A DNA stretch of 64,000 bases, taken from contig NW_019091355.1 in assembly GCF_001949145.1 (NCBI RefSeq), positions 3,404,117-3,468,116 of the forward strand, given 5' to 3'. Source of the DNA: Acanthaster planci (taxonomy: Eukaryota; Echinodermata; Asteroidea; Valvatida; Acanthasteridae). Position 1 is the stretch's first letter, and the number at the start of each line of letters is the position of its first letter. The notes under the pieces are model-generated. The model made no database searches and was not told where the DNA came from. It saw nothing but the letters and a program-made list of their open reading frames with translations. Both the position numbers and the translations under genes were made by a program. Below are positions 1 to 26,673 of this stretch, piece by piece.

Positions 1-1596
1 AATTCCCACCAATCAAAATAGTCAGGTTTGTAGACTTGGCAATTATCCGCACGACGTAAAAACATGTCCGGCAATGTGATTGGCTGCTACCACTTTTGGT
101 AGATGAGCCATTAACATGATTAACTGGCTTGAGTTCGAGCGCCTTGTCTCGTATGTTCACGAACTACTCGATATTAGTTCCTTGTTTTGTCGGCCGCTCG
201 AACGCTGGAACCATACAACCGGTTATCGTCGGTAAAGTTAGTGCTAGTGGCAAGCAGCATGCAATTGAATATGGCGGCGTCCGTGTACGTTGTTTGAGAG
301 TTAATGTTTAGAAAACTGGGCTGAAATCTTTTCTATTTAAAAAGAAACATTCATGTCTGACTTTATGGGAACTAATTAATAGTGATTTTTCAAAACTTCC
401 GATTGTCTCCGGCTAGCTTTGTAAGCCATCTCGCTATTTTTTTTTTGGCAGCTGTTCAAAAATCAAAATCCCACGACTTTTTCTGTGTGTTCCTGTTAAA
501 CCCTGACGAGGAGGTGTGTGATCCTGTTCCGAGAATAGTGTTCTTGGGCCGTGTTCCTGCTGTTCGAGCGCGAGAACAAGGAACCCGCGTCAAGAATAGT
601 CCGCCCGAACTTAACCACTGCGTACAAAGGGTTGGCAGATTCGAGCCCCATTCGCCAAGTCGGGATTTCTGAAATGAACTTATAATATTAACTGGACACA
701 AGAGGGCGCGAAGCAAGTAACGGCGTGCGGTCTCGAACTTCGAAGCACAAGCGAAGACGTCACAGAGATCTAGACTTGAGTCAAGTCTACACTCGTACGG
801 TCTTGGGATTCATCCATTACATTCCATCCATTCATTCCGCGCAAGAGCGAAATCATGTGACTGTGTTTCAGCTAACCAGTATCAAGAACCAGCAAGAGGC
901 GTGGTGTCATTCCCAGCGGCACGCCCTGGGGCTTGATCCTCCTCCCCCAAGAGTTTTTTGTCTGAAAAACAAAGATACACTCTAACGCCGAATGCCTGTT
1001 TACATCTCAGAAATCCCCAGATCCCTTGTTTGCGTATATACCTGCCACTTAACAGGGATTTGAGAAAGGCGATTTCTTTCGCCAGAAAATCTTTCTTATG
1101 CAACAATAAAGCAATTTTGATCGGATTAAAAGTCTCCGGTGGGGCGCTGTACTTACAGTACGATTGCAAGCGGTCTTTCACTGAGTTGTGTGACCACCAG
1201 CTGGCACGAGTTCATTCGCAAGCCACCGTGTGAGTAAGCTTTATTTTACAAATCCCTTATGGAAATTATCTTTGTATATTGACCGATGAGTGAATTAAAT
1301 TCACATTTTCTGGTTCCCTGGAGGGTGATTTATCATGAGAAAGATTTAATATGTCACAGTTATAGCGGCACGACTCACTTCAACTTGAATAAACAACAGT
1401 TCTTCCGGCTTATGTTGAAAAGCAAATGGCTTTTCGTGAAAGTACATCCAGTGTATGACTTTGAAAAAAAAAATTGTCTGCAGCTTTCACAACCAGCACT
1501 TTGTGGTAAAAGGCACTTTCCTCCGAAGTATCTGCACACACTCTTGTTCCAACTCGCACAAACCACACACAACAGCAAGGCGTGGTTCCATTGAAA
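1..1596. other. 5' flank of the GPCR gene, no gene recognised
   Basis: I see no recognisable protein, RNA gene or repeat in this stretch. The open frames here (for example about 382-672 and 958-1233) start at non-ATG codons or have unremarkable composition, and none resembles a known family. The 3' part presumably holds the promoter and 5' UTR of the GPCR that starts at 1597, but I could not place a transcription start. Confidence 0.5.
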
Positions 1597-2712
1597 ATGG
1601 CGTGTTTCGCTAATTCGACTCTCCCAGACGACAATTCTTCAAACTGGAATGACAGCATCTGCGTGACAAACCTGTCCGAGACGCTCGCGTCTTCTGACAG
1701 GAGTTTCGGTCGTCTGAGGTTGATCAACTTGACCTTCCAGGTGCTTGGTATCCTCGGGAACATAGGCTTCCTCGCCGTTGTTCATTGTCACAAGCCCTTG
1801 CGCAACTCTACCAACGTGTACCTTGCAAACTTGGCTGTTTCCGACATCTTAGTTCTAGTTTTTGGCATTATTGCAACAACCCTCAACAACATGTCTAATT
1901 ACCGGCCGAGTGATTGGATCGCCTGCTCTTATCATCTGGCAGCAACCGTCCCGTATTACTCGAGCATGTATCTGGTGTCGCTGGTGGCGTGGGACCAGTA
2001 CCTTGCGGTATGCCGACCGTTCAAGCACCGAATTGCATCCAGCCATTCGCGGAACACGAAGCTGGTTGTTGCTGCGTGGACAGTCAGCATCATGTACACT
2101 CTTCTGGCAAACATGGAGGGGATCGTGTCGGACAACGGATGCCGTATACTCCAACCACCGATGAAGCAAGTCCACTCTGCGATCAGCGTCGTTACGAGTG
2201 GTTCAAACCACGACCAGTCCCTACTTGCGCAGCATCTGGACCTGGCCAAACCCATCCCCTTCGTCGCAACTCTCCTCTTCAACGTAGTGGCGTACGTACG
2301 CATCATCCGATCCATTCGAAGATGTCTCCTTCGTCGCGCCAAGTCCAGTCGGCAGCAGGGTCCCCGATGGCTGGAGAACCTCCGGAAGTGGCGGATTCAG
2401 ATCACAAGGATGCTAGTTATCAATACGGTCCTGTTCTTCGGCTGCAACCTAATGAGGATGGTGCTGTTGGTGGCTTCGTACATACAAAAAGCCCTCGGCT
2501 CTGAAAGGCTCCTTATTGAGGACGAAACGTTGTCAATTTACTCTTTCCTGTTGCTGCTCTTCAGATCAAGCATCAACCCCTTGATGTACGGCCTCACCAA
2601 TGCCACGTACAGGCAGGGATTCCGCACTGTCCTCCTGGCTTGTTGCTGCCGGCATCACCGGAAGCGAGCCGAAAAACCAGCAGTTTTCCATCTAAAACAA
2701 GACAACATCTGA
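1597..2712 (+). CDS. Rhodopsin-family (class A) GPCR, neuropeptide-receptor-like, single exon
   Basis: A 371-aa plasma-membrane receptor with seven hydrophobic segments and no intron. The ATG at 1597 is chosen; an open frame extends five codons upstream only from a GTG. The N-terminus has four N-glycosylation sequons (residues 6, 13, 18, 25). Class A landmarks are present: GN in TM1 (N55), LANLAVSD in TM2 (D83), a Cys at the top of TM3 (C110) with a partner Cys in the second extracellular loop, a Trp in TM4, a Pro in TM5 and NPLMY in TM7. A Cys triplet after TM7 could be palmitoylated. Two signature motifs are altered: DRY reads D-Q-Y (Q134), and TM6 has C-N-L-M where CWxP is usual. TM5-TM6 are joined by a basic third loop. 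The overall pattern is closest to peptide receptors, but I cannot name a ligand. The altered switches suggest either atypical signalling or relaxed constraint. Confidence 0.88.
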   Translation: MACFANSTLPDDNSSNWNDSICVTNLSETLASSDRSFGRLRLINLTFQVLGILGNIGFLAVVHCHKPLRNSTNVYLANLAVSDILVLVFGIIATTLNNMSNYRPSDWIACSYHLAATVPYYSSMYLVSLVAWDQYLAVCRPFKHRIASSHSRNTKLVVAAWTVSIMYTLLANMEGIVSDNGCRILQPPMKQVHSAISVVTSGSNHDQSLLAQHLDLAKPIPFVATLLFNVVAYVRIIRSIRRCLLRRAKSSRQQGPRWLENLRKWRIQITRMLVINTVLFFGCNLMRMVLLVASYIQKALGSERLLIEDETLSIYSFLLLLFRSSINPLMYGLTNATYRQGFRTVLLACCCRHHRKRAEKPAVFHLKQDNI

Positions 2713-2969
2713 TGTAGACAATTCTGGTGACTACGGTAACGTTATCACTGGCATTTTGCAGTGATACCCTTCAAAGGCGGTACGCACAGCTATTGCACGG
2801 AACCAATGCTCCGCGACAGCAACTCCGTACAAAACAACAACACCATTCTTACCGCCATTCAAGGGAGCCATCAGGAGTGCCCAGTGAAATGGCATTGGAT
2901 TCGTCTATTAACGGCAACGGTGCTACCTTTCGTTTCCACAGATATTATTGCACTTACTGATGTGCAGTT

Positions 2970-3016
2970 GGTATGGTATGGTATGGTATGGTATGGTATG
3001 GTATGGTATGGTATGG
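2970..3016. repeat. (GGTAT)n pentanucleotide microsatellite
   Basis: About nine tandem GGTAT units follow a TGTGCAGTTG sequence. It lies about 260 bp after the GPCR stop codon, probably inside its 3' UTR. Confidence 0.95.
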
Positions 3017-3268
3017 CATTGTATGGTTTCCTTTCACATTACATCACAAAATTAACAAGAATGTGTATGAAAGATAGAAGAAATGTAGGCCTACAGGGGA
3101 TATAGGTATTAAGCTTGCCTAATACCTAAAACCGGGGAGTTAGCGTGTACATTACGCTAGTCTGAATTATATCAAGTAAACTAAGCTAAGTTTAAATTGA
3201 ACAGAAATTGGGAATAAGCGTTCATGTTTGTATAAATGTACATAATATCCAAGAATTATAAGGAAGGA

Positions 3269-3274
3269 AATAAA
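3269..3274 (+). other. Candidate poly(A) signal of the GPCR gene
   Basis: AATAAA on the plus strand about 560 nt after the GPCR stop, the first canonical hexamer downstream that I found. Use is inferred from position only. Confidence 0.4.
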
Positions 3275-3556
3275 CTACAAAAACTTCAGAAAGTAATAAG
3301 GAATGGAACAAATAGAGATCATGGAATTATAAGTGATAAAAAATATTTAACAATCTGTGAAATGACATGAAATCGGGTATGTAATGAGATTACAAGTATA
3401 ATTTGTCTACAGTATGTACACGTTATGGTGTAATTTTGGACGTTTCCCTGATGTAAAGAGCATTGGTTTGAGATGGTTGCACAGTATAAAAGTGGTATGG
3501 TAATCAGTCATGTACATGCGTATCAGGCACTAGAACAAGTCATTTGAGAATAAACC

Positions 3557-3696
3557 ATGCAGCGCGTTGGCCAATCACCATGCGCGAAATCTGTCGACCC
3601 TTTCCAAACGCGTATTCGGTCGACAGATTTCCCGCACTGTGATTGGCCAACGCGTTGCAAACTCTTGGAGGCGCACTCTTGTGAATCGCCCGTATT
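3557..3696. mobile_element. Palindromic MITE, family 1, copy A (left arm truncated)
   Basis: The left arm contains GCGCGTTGGCCAATCACC and the right arm is its near reverse complement. The right end reads TGAATCGCCCGTATT, matching the ends of copies at 11559 and 17670. The distal left arm is missing. Confidence 0.8.
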
Positions 3697-4288
3697 ACGC
3701 ACGCGCTTCATTTGGGCCTGCACCGTTGGAATATCGAACTGGCTCATTAAAACGGTCGCAGGTTCATCTGCATGTTGTTTCTCGACTAGCGAAACCGAGG
3801 TGCAGATCTGCAGATTGCGACGTGGCGCAAATAAAAAAAAAACAGGAAAGCTGATAAAGCAAAAGTTTGACACTGGTGTCTGGACGGTAAAAATGAGTTA
3901 AACTGGAAAAATTCTAACCAATGAGTGTTTTGCAACTCGCAAATAAGACCCTACTTCCCGCCTGCGTTTCCTCCAGGCTAGAAATACCAGTTTTGATAAT
4001 ACTTGAAAAGTTCGGTGATTTGTTGATTTCCACATGTGAGTGAAATTTTGCACGAACTTGAAGCGAACGTAGTTTTGCCCTCAAAGGAGTCGTCAGTGAA
4101 TCTGATCGTGCCCTACTACAAACTCCATGCCTTTTTGCGGAGAACAGCGGGTACTTATGGACGTCATCAAGGTGTACCCTGGAGACAGGGGGAGAGCACG
4201 CCGGACAAAAACTGACCTCTGGTAATATTACCCGGAATCGGCCGATGGCTTGCTCCAATTTGCACGTGATTAGTTTACAGCTAGATTT

Positions 4289-4531
4289 AGGCCCTTTTCC
4301 AATATCGACTTGGATACCATCTCAGGCTTCGTTCCCAAAACCAATCCCCGATTGCGGGCCTGAAGCGTATAAATTAAATTTGATTACTGTAATTTCTGGC
4401 TCTCTTGCATCTTATTTAATGTTTCGTGACACTATGAAACTAATTACTGCACTTACAGCTTCAACGTCAGCTAGTTAAAAAACAATTGAAGCCAGAGACG
4501 GAGCCGAAGTTGAGTATTAGAAAACGGCCTT
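4289..4531. mobile_element. MITE family 3, copy 1
   Basis: An inverted-repeat element with ends of the form GCCxTTTTCCAATAxxxACTT. The right end reads GAAGTTGAGTATTAGAAAAC then GGCC. It matches the element at 31403-31628 in inverted orientation, including the inner stretch containing TCGTGACACTATGA-like sequence. No coding capacity. Confidence 0.75.
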
Positions 4532-4648
4532 AGGCTGCATCCAAAACTGTTGTCTTGGGCTAGGTCTTCCCCCTGAACTGGAAATACGCCGAGACGCCTA
4601 CATAATAGATCTAGCCGTAGCCCTATAGAATCCCATTTCACACTGGAC

Positions 4649-4810
4649 CTAAAGGCACCTTTCCAAGCGTTGCGTATCATACGCCAAAATCGCTCCCGGG
4701 GCGATTTTGAGGGCCGAACGGAACGCACACGTGTGTTTATGTTGATGGGGTTAATTTTGGGTCCATGAGAGTGAAACGCATGAATGCATTCGTGTACGTA
4801 AGCACCAAAA
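4649..4810. mobile_element. MITE family 4, copy 1
   Basis: Shares CTAAAGGCACCTTTCC, GCTCCCGGGGCGATTTTGA, ACACGTGTGT and GTGAAACGC blocks in the same order with 33462-33641. Non-coding, about 160 bp. Confidence 0.7.
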
Positions 4811-6117
4811 AATAAATAAAAAATAAATTTAAAAAAAGTACGGAACTTTTCCAAAGCAAGTTGACTTGCAGATGCTTGATGAGGTTCATGTTGTTTGACC
4901 ACGGCAGAACAGAATGATTCTTCCTATTTCCTTCATTTCGATGTTAACCCAGTCCCGTTGCAATATGCCACTCCGTTTTTTAGCTTACACGTCGACGTCA
5001 AGATGTGCATGTATTGACTCTTAAATAATGTTAGCATAGGTTAATAACGACTGTTTGTGTATGGTAAACTCAACCGTTGTCAATTGACGATAACTGGCTT
5101 AGCTGATTTGCTTACAGCCTTCCTAGTCAACTAAATGGGAATTTCGACAGCGGGGGGGGGGTTCGATTGTCAATCACACGGTTCGTTCCGTAAAGTTTTG
5201 AATCTCAGTCTGAGAAATTTCACCAAATGAACACCATGTACATCAGGCAAGTAAAAAAATAAGCAGAAGACCCAGGTTGGAAATCAGTGCTGGATTCTGG
5301 TCCTTTGCCGCGACCGAGCTAAATTTTGTGCTCTTCACTTTTGGTGTAGGCTCGCGCTATCCATTAAACATATACAGTATATGTAACACGTATTACAACC
5401 TCTTCCCGAGAGTCACCAGGCGGCGCTATTTCCGTCCGATTTTGCGCTGGTTTTCTACAGGCGTGCATTTCGTGCAGTGCTACCACCGGATAAGCAGCTA
5501 TGGCACAAGAGTGCCCAAGTCACCGGCTTTTAGCGCCTTTCACGAATGCGCTGAGTGAATGGACTGAAGTCGGGGGCAACTGTACAGTGTACTGAATATC
5601 CTAAAATGGCCGCGCGATCACTTTAATTTACGCCAAGGTAGGTAGTTACTGCTGAGCTGCAATGCCAGAGGTCAGCGAGTGCAACCCGAGAGGTTTTTCC
5701 CACCGTTGCAGAGGGCGCCCTCAATCACCGTTTTTGAAAGGAAACGCCGCGTCATCACCAAGAGCAAAAACCTTTCATAAAGTACTTGCATATTTTTAGG
5801 ATTCCAGTTGTGACCAAATCCAGTCCCTGTTCTAATTTTAGTGTGGGACGAGTGTGACCGGCCGAAATAAAGAAGCGAGCAAGGACACTCCCCGATTTGG
5901 ACAGGATATACACGTATATTTATTCACGTGACCTCGATGTCCAATCATTTCACAAATGTATTTATATAATACGTGCACACGCCTATTTTGTGCATTTAAT
6001 TTATTTGTACATAAAATTAACCTCAAATCTTGTAATTTCAATACATTTTTTGGACAAATGGGATCTGTAATCCGTACAAGAATGTGGATCAACGGGAATG
6101 ACCTCACAGTGGTCATT

Positions 6118-6123
6118 TTTATT
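6118..6123 (-). other. Candidate poly(A) signal of PCNA
   Basis: AATAAA on the minus strand (TTTATT on plus), about 640 nt downstream of the PCNA stop. It would give a 3' UTR of ordinary length. Use is inferred. Confidence 0.35.
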
Positions 6124-6763
6124 TTAAATATGGTTTGTGTTGTGTAAAACATTTAAAGTGCATGCACTTCGCAAATGACTGAAAAAAGGATGCACCGACA
6201 GTGTGGAGAATGAAAAAATTACAAATTCTGTTGTTCTATAAGTAAACATTTCCAATTTTCCATTCATTTTTGGGGTGCAAACTCAATAAAATGTTGGAAC
6301 TTTAAAGACTGACCATTAACAACGTAACTACGGTTATGAACATCCTCGACTTTGGAATACAGCAGGGTTGTCATTGATCTCGTGTGTCTGTATTTACATC
6401 CGCCCATTTAGGGGCTGCTTATTCTCTGCTTGTTGGAATATAATATTCCCAAAGACAATACACCTAGGGACATCTGTCTGTGGAAAATGAGATGTTTCCG
6501 ACAAACACCCGTCGACTACAATTTTGAAAAAGACGTGAAATTTAACAAAGAAAGGGCGATAATTATATCGACCCCCAAAATGTTAAGATGTAGGAACTCA
6601 GCAACCTCCATAACTTAATGCATAACCAATGTTAAGGTCCGACCAGCATCTATCCACACAACCCCCCACAAAATCTGCCTTTCTTTTATGCTCCAAAAAA
6701 ACCCACCAAACTACAATTTGTACAATTGTTCACCGAAGTTTAAAAAGATGAACCTGTTAAATG

Positions 6764-10705
<3,942 letters not shown>

Positions 10706-10892
10706 GTTGAAAAATTTGGTACTTTCGAACAAACAAGAACACTGAAACGACTGAGACCTCACAGCCAAAATGTGACCTTTCTGTAAAACAAATCGGATAT
10801 TTAGAAAAAAACTTTGATGCGACAGAGATGAGGAAGAGAAGGTACGACGTAGGTCCTCTCCGATGGCTGGCCACAATGACGACTGAGCAATT

Positions 10893-10910
10893 GCGCGAAA
10901 TTTTTCGCGC
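10893..10910. promoter_or_regulatory. Palindromic pair of E2F consensus sites upstream of PCNA
   Basis: The sequence GCGCGAAA-TT-TTTCGCGC is a perfect 18-bp palindrome. Each half matches the classical E2F site TTTCGCGC exactly, in opposite orientations. It lies about 190 bp upstream of the PCNA start codon. PCNA is a known E2F target in animals, so S-phase control is a reasonable inference. A third E2F-like site (TTCCCGCGG on the minus strand) follows at about 10925-10933. Confidence 0.65.
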
Positions 10911-10941
10911 GAGGAAATGTCAAACCGCGGGAAGAAAGCTG

Positions 10942-10946
10942 ATTGG
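10942..10946 (-). promoter_or_regulatory. CCAAT box upstream of PCNA
   Basis: ATTGG on plus, CCAAT on minus, in the context CTGACCAATCAG. This is a good NF-Y type context about 240 bp upstream of the PCNA ATG, close to the E2F palindrome. Function is inferred. Confidence 0.45.
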
Positions 10947-11558
10947 TCAGTGCTCGCGGGGTATCGTATTAGACTTGCAAATAAGTAGGCATGTCGTAAC
11001 CCGCTTTCGATCCCTGGCCGACAAAGTGCCAAGCATTTAGTCAGCAACGTGGCAGGACCTTACATGTCCCGACTCTGAGAGAAAGGTTCGCGACCACCAC
11101 TGTCTTTGTGTGTTGCGGTGGTTACGGTGATGGGAGAGGGAGGGACGTTTGTTGGGGAAGCAGGGGGGGGGGCTGTTCGACCACAATTCAGTCCATTCAT
11201 CATCGGCGGCGGAACGATATTCGAAAGGGGTGGGGGGAGAGGGGCAGTTGCAAGCCCATCAGGCATCGGTCATCATTAGCTAGCTCGATGCATTGATGAA
11301 CCCCACCCAATAATAGGACCTGCAAAAAGTGGGGGCCGGGAGAGGAAGCAGGCCTTCCCCAGTCGAGCCGCCCCCCCCCGATTGCGCCGCCAGTGCATGC
11401 GGTTTTTTTTTTCACTGCAAGTTTAAGGAGGTAGGGTAGATGTTCCTTTGATAAAGACTCTACATGTATTTTCATTTCCCATCTAATATGTCTACAATCA
11501 TTTTAAGCCACCGACTCTGCCTGAGGATCCTGCAAAATGGGACGAGTTTTGTCGTCAT

Positions 11559-11667
11559 AATACCGGCGATTCACAATAGTGCACCTCAAAGAGTTTGAAA
11601 CGCGTTGACCAATCAGAAGGCGCGAAATCTGTCGAACCTCTCCAACGCTCATCGGGTCGACAGATTT
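11559..11667. mobile_element. Palindromic MITE, family 1, copy B (right arm truncated)
   Basis: Starts AATACCGGCGATTCAC, continues through AGAGTTTGAAACGCGTTG, CCAATCA and AAATCTGTCGA, then the inverted GTCGACAGATTT. The distal right arm is missing. Confidence 0.8.
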
Positions 11668-13393
11668 CAATTGAGTTGAGTGTGCAGTGCGAAAAACAAA
11701 TCGTTTGTTGAAAGGGAAAGAGAAAATGTAGCATCTGATTTTGCCCTCCCACCTGATCGTTCGAACCATGGAGCTATAAAGCTCTATGTTCGAACATGCT
11801 CCTCTCCCACGATCCCGGCCCCCTCCCCCCTCTGAGAATCGGCGATGTTCTCCGAGAATACACGGCACACATTCAGAGCGCTTAACTTCGCTGGTGACCA
11901 AATATGCTATCATCCTTTGGCCAGCGTTTGATGCTGGTGGTTAGTGGTACCAGTTCATTACGATTGCACGCCACACACTATCCCGTACCGTTTACATCAT
12001 ATTCAACGCGCACGCAATCGAGAGCAACTTGGTTTGTAATAAATTGTATTCTTAATTTCTTTCGGATACGTAAGATTCATATTCCTTTAGAATCTCGCCA
12101 TGGTAACGATTTGTTCTGATAGTCAGTTCAGACTGTAAAGTTTCACTGGACGCGTGTTATTTGCCTCTACAAAATTACTCTACCAACTCACCGTGTAGCA
12201 GTGACTTGGTGACTGTTTCACCGTGTAGGCTAGGTTGTTTGTATACTACGTACTAGTTGTAGTAAAGTTGTACTAGCTCAGCTGGCTGCAGGCCCTAACG
12301 TTTAATTACGTCTTTCTGAGATCATGAGATAGGCCTACACACTAGACTACAATGCTGGACAAAATTGTTGGGACAGTTGGGCAATAGCCATTCGCTCTCC
12401 AGCCCTTCCCCGCGGCCCCGGAGGGAGGCTCATAATATTTTTGAACTATTTTTTTCTGTTTTCAGTTTTAGAAGCGATTTGGGAGAGGATGTCATAAGAA
12501 ACATTTTGATCAGACTCTGGAAAGCAAAGAAAAAGTGATTTGAAGCGGCTATTTTTTGAGATATTTTTGGTACGTGTGTAATCGAATGCAGAGCCAACTG
12601 TGATTATTTTGTTCACAAAAATGAGTGTGGATTTTGATTGAAAAGCTTAAAATTCACATTTTCATAAAATGTTTGTTTTTATTTGTGCCTTCATTGAATT
12701 AAATGCTGGCTTCTCTTAAAATTTCAAAAATTTTGAAATAGGAAATTAAATTGAGGAGCTACAGCCTACTCAACAAGCTGGTGGACTGTTGAGAGCAAAC
12801 TGATGTACAGTAATTTGGGATTTTTTGGGGGGGAAGTATTTTTAGTCGGCAGTCGGCAGTATCTATTTAGTGGTTGATAGGAAAAATTCTCGTAGAATTG
12901 GTGCAAGATGATTTATGAGCCCCTAATGATATATTTTCATCTAGGCCGAGGCCTATTATTATGATGCGTGTATGTCACAGTTTCCCATAGTCTCAAGGCA
13001 AAGAGTTTCGAAATAATTGCAGAATACCTACCCGCACAAAAACACAGCCCTAAAATCACTGTCGAAGAGTTTGGATTGAGTTTGATGAATCAAATGATGA
13101 TTTTCAATGAATGATAAACTATAAGTCTATCTTGACTCCTGGGTTGGTGGCTGTGCGGATACGATGTCAGAATTGAAGCGCCTTCTTGTGATCCTCTTAA
13201 CACAATGTGAACTGCATGCCCGACCTTTGAGCTCGTAGCCAGCTACGAGTTGGAACGGCTGAGTGGCGGGGTATGCTGCAATTGTGCTGGAGTTTCAAAG
13301 ACCTTGATAAAATGCATGTGTACAAGTACTTATAGGGAGTGTAATGTTAATTTCTCAAGTATGAAAATATTTCATCAATCAATATTTATTGAT

Positions 13394-13508
13394 AGATTTT
13401 TTGTCTTTGGTTTCAGGAAATTAATTTTTTTTTTATTTAGTGCACTTAGTGAAAACCGACTAATTGTCAGATTTTTTGTGATTTGTTTTGTTTCAGGAAG
13501 TGAATTTG
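13394..13508 (+). repeat. Tandem pair of 3'-splice-like sequences upstream of PIWI
   Basis: Two related stretches, each with AGATTTTTTGT, a T-rich run and TTTCAGGAA, start at 13394 and 13469, with AG at 13416 and 13496. Either could be the acceptor of a 5'-UTR intron before the PIWI start at 13583. No donor was identified. Confidence 0.45.
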
Positions 13509-13582
13509 TGGCCTTTCTGTGGAAGTCACATTGGCACTGGTGACGCAGAGTCTGGACCTTGTCCTAAGACAAGGCCTTGAAG

Positions 13583-26230
<12,648 letters not shown>

Positions 26231-26667
26231 AAAGAAGAAGCGCTTCCCTGGAAGAGGTCACGTGTCACAGGTATTAACTGAAACTTCAGCGTGTCGTTGG
26301 CCTGCAACACAAGCCCTGTGCTTCCAGTTTGCGTTATTGGCATCATCCCAGAGAGTGTCGGTCTCTTACATCCCCACCGTTGTCAAGGTAGCTGCAAGAT
26401 GTGTTGATATTTGTTGTAATATATTTTTTATGTATTTTAAACGCTGTTGTGCCTTTTTTTTAAACTCAGGGAAACCGACCCCTTTTTCAAAGTTTTGTCT
26501 GGTTTTATCTTGTTTGAAATGGAGTTGCAAGTCGGCTCAAGACGAGTAAATGAGCCTTTGATTTTTCTTCCAGAAACAGTTTTGGCTGTATGTAGAGTGA
26601 TTCAAGATCCATGTTTTGAACCAAGATAAGTTCCATACTGACACAATTTATTCACTAAGATCGGAAG

Positions 26668-26673
26668 AATAAA
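26668..26673 (+). other. Candidate poly(A) signal of the PIWI gene
   Basis: AATAAA about 440 nt after the PIWI stop codon, the first canonical hexamer I found downstream. Later sites may also be used. Confidence 0.4.

Larger units (their letters stand above)
2713..6763. other. Intergenic region: GPCR 3' flank, MITEs, PCNA 3' flank
   Basis: No gene is recognised. The stretch holds a pentanucleotide microsatellite, a poly(A) signal for the GPCR, three MITE copies (about 3557-3696, 4289-4531, 4649-4810), a G10 run near 5152-5161 and, at its 3' end, the probable 3' UTR of PCNA on the minus strand. Confidence 0.6.
10706..13582. other. Divergent intergenic region between PCNA and PIWI
   Basis: No gene is recognised. 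It contains the PCNA upstream region with E2F-like and CCAAT elements (10893-10946), a G-rich/C-rich tract (about 11160-11385), a MITE (11559-11667), and near its end two 3'-splice-like sequences that may bound a 5'-UTR exon of PIWI. Confidence 0.6.

Noticed and set aside
382-672. Open frame with a hydrophobic start
   Set aside because: It starts at a non-ATG codon and has no family resemblance; the overlapping minus-strand frame is equally long.
1582-1596. Upstream extension of the GPCR open frame from a GTG
   Set aside because: Animal nuclear genes normally start at ATG; the ATG at 1597 gives a normal N-terminus with glycosylation sites.
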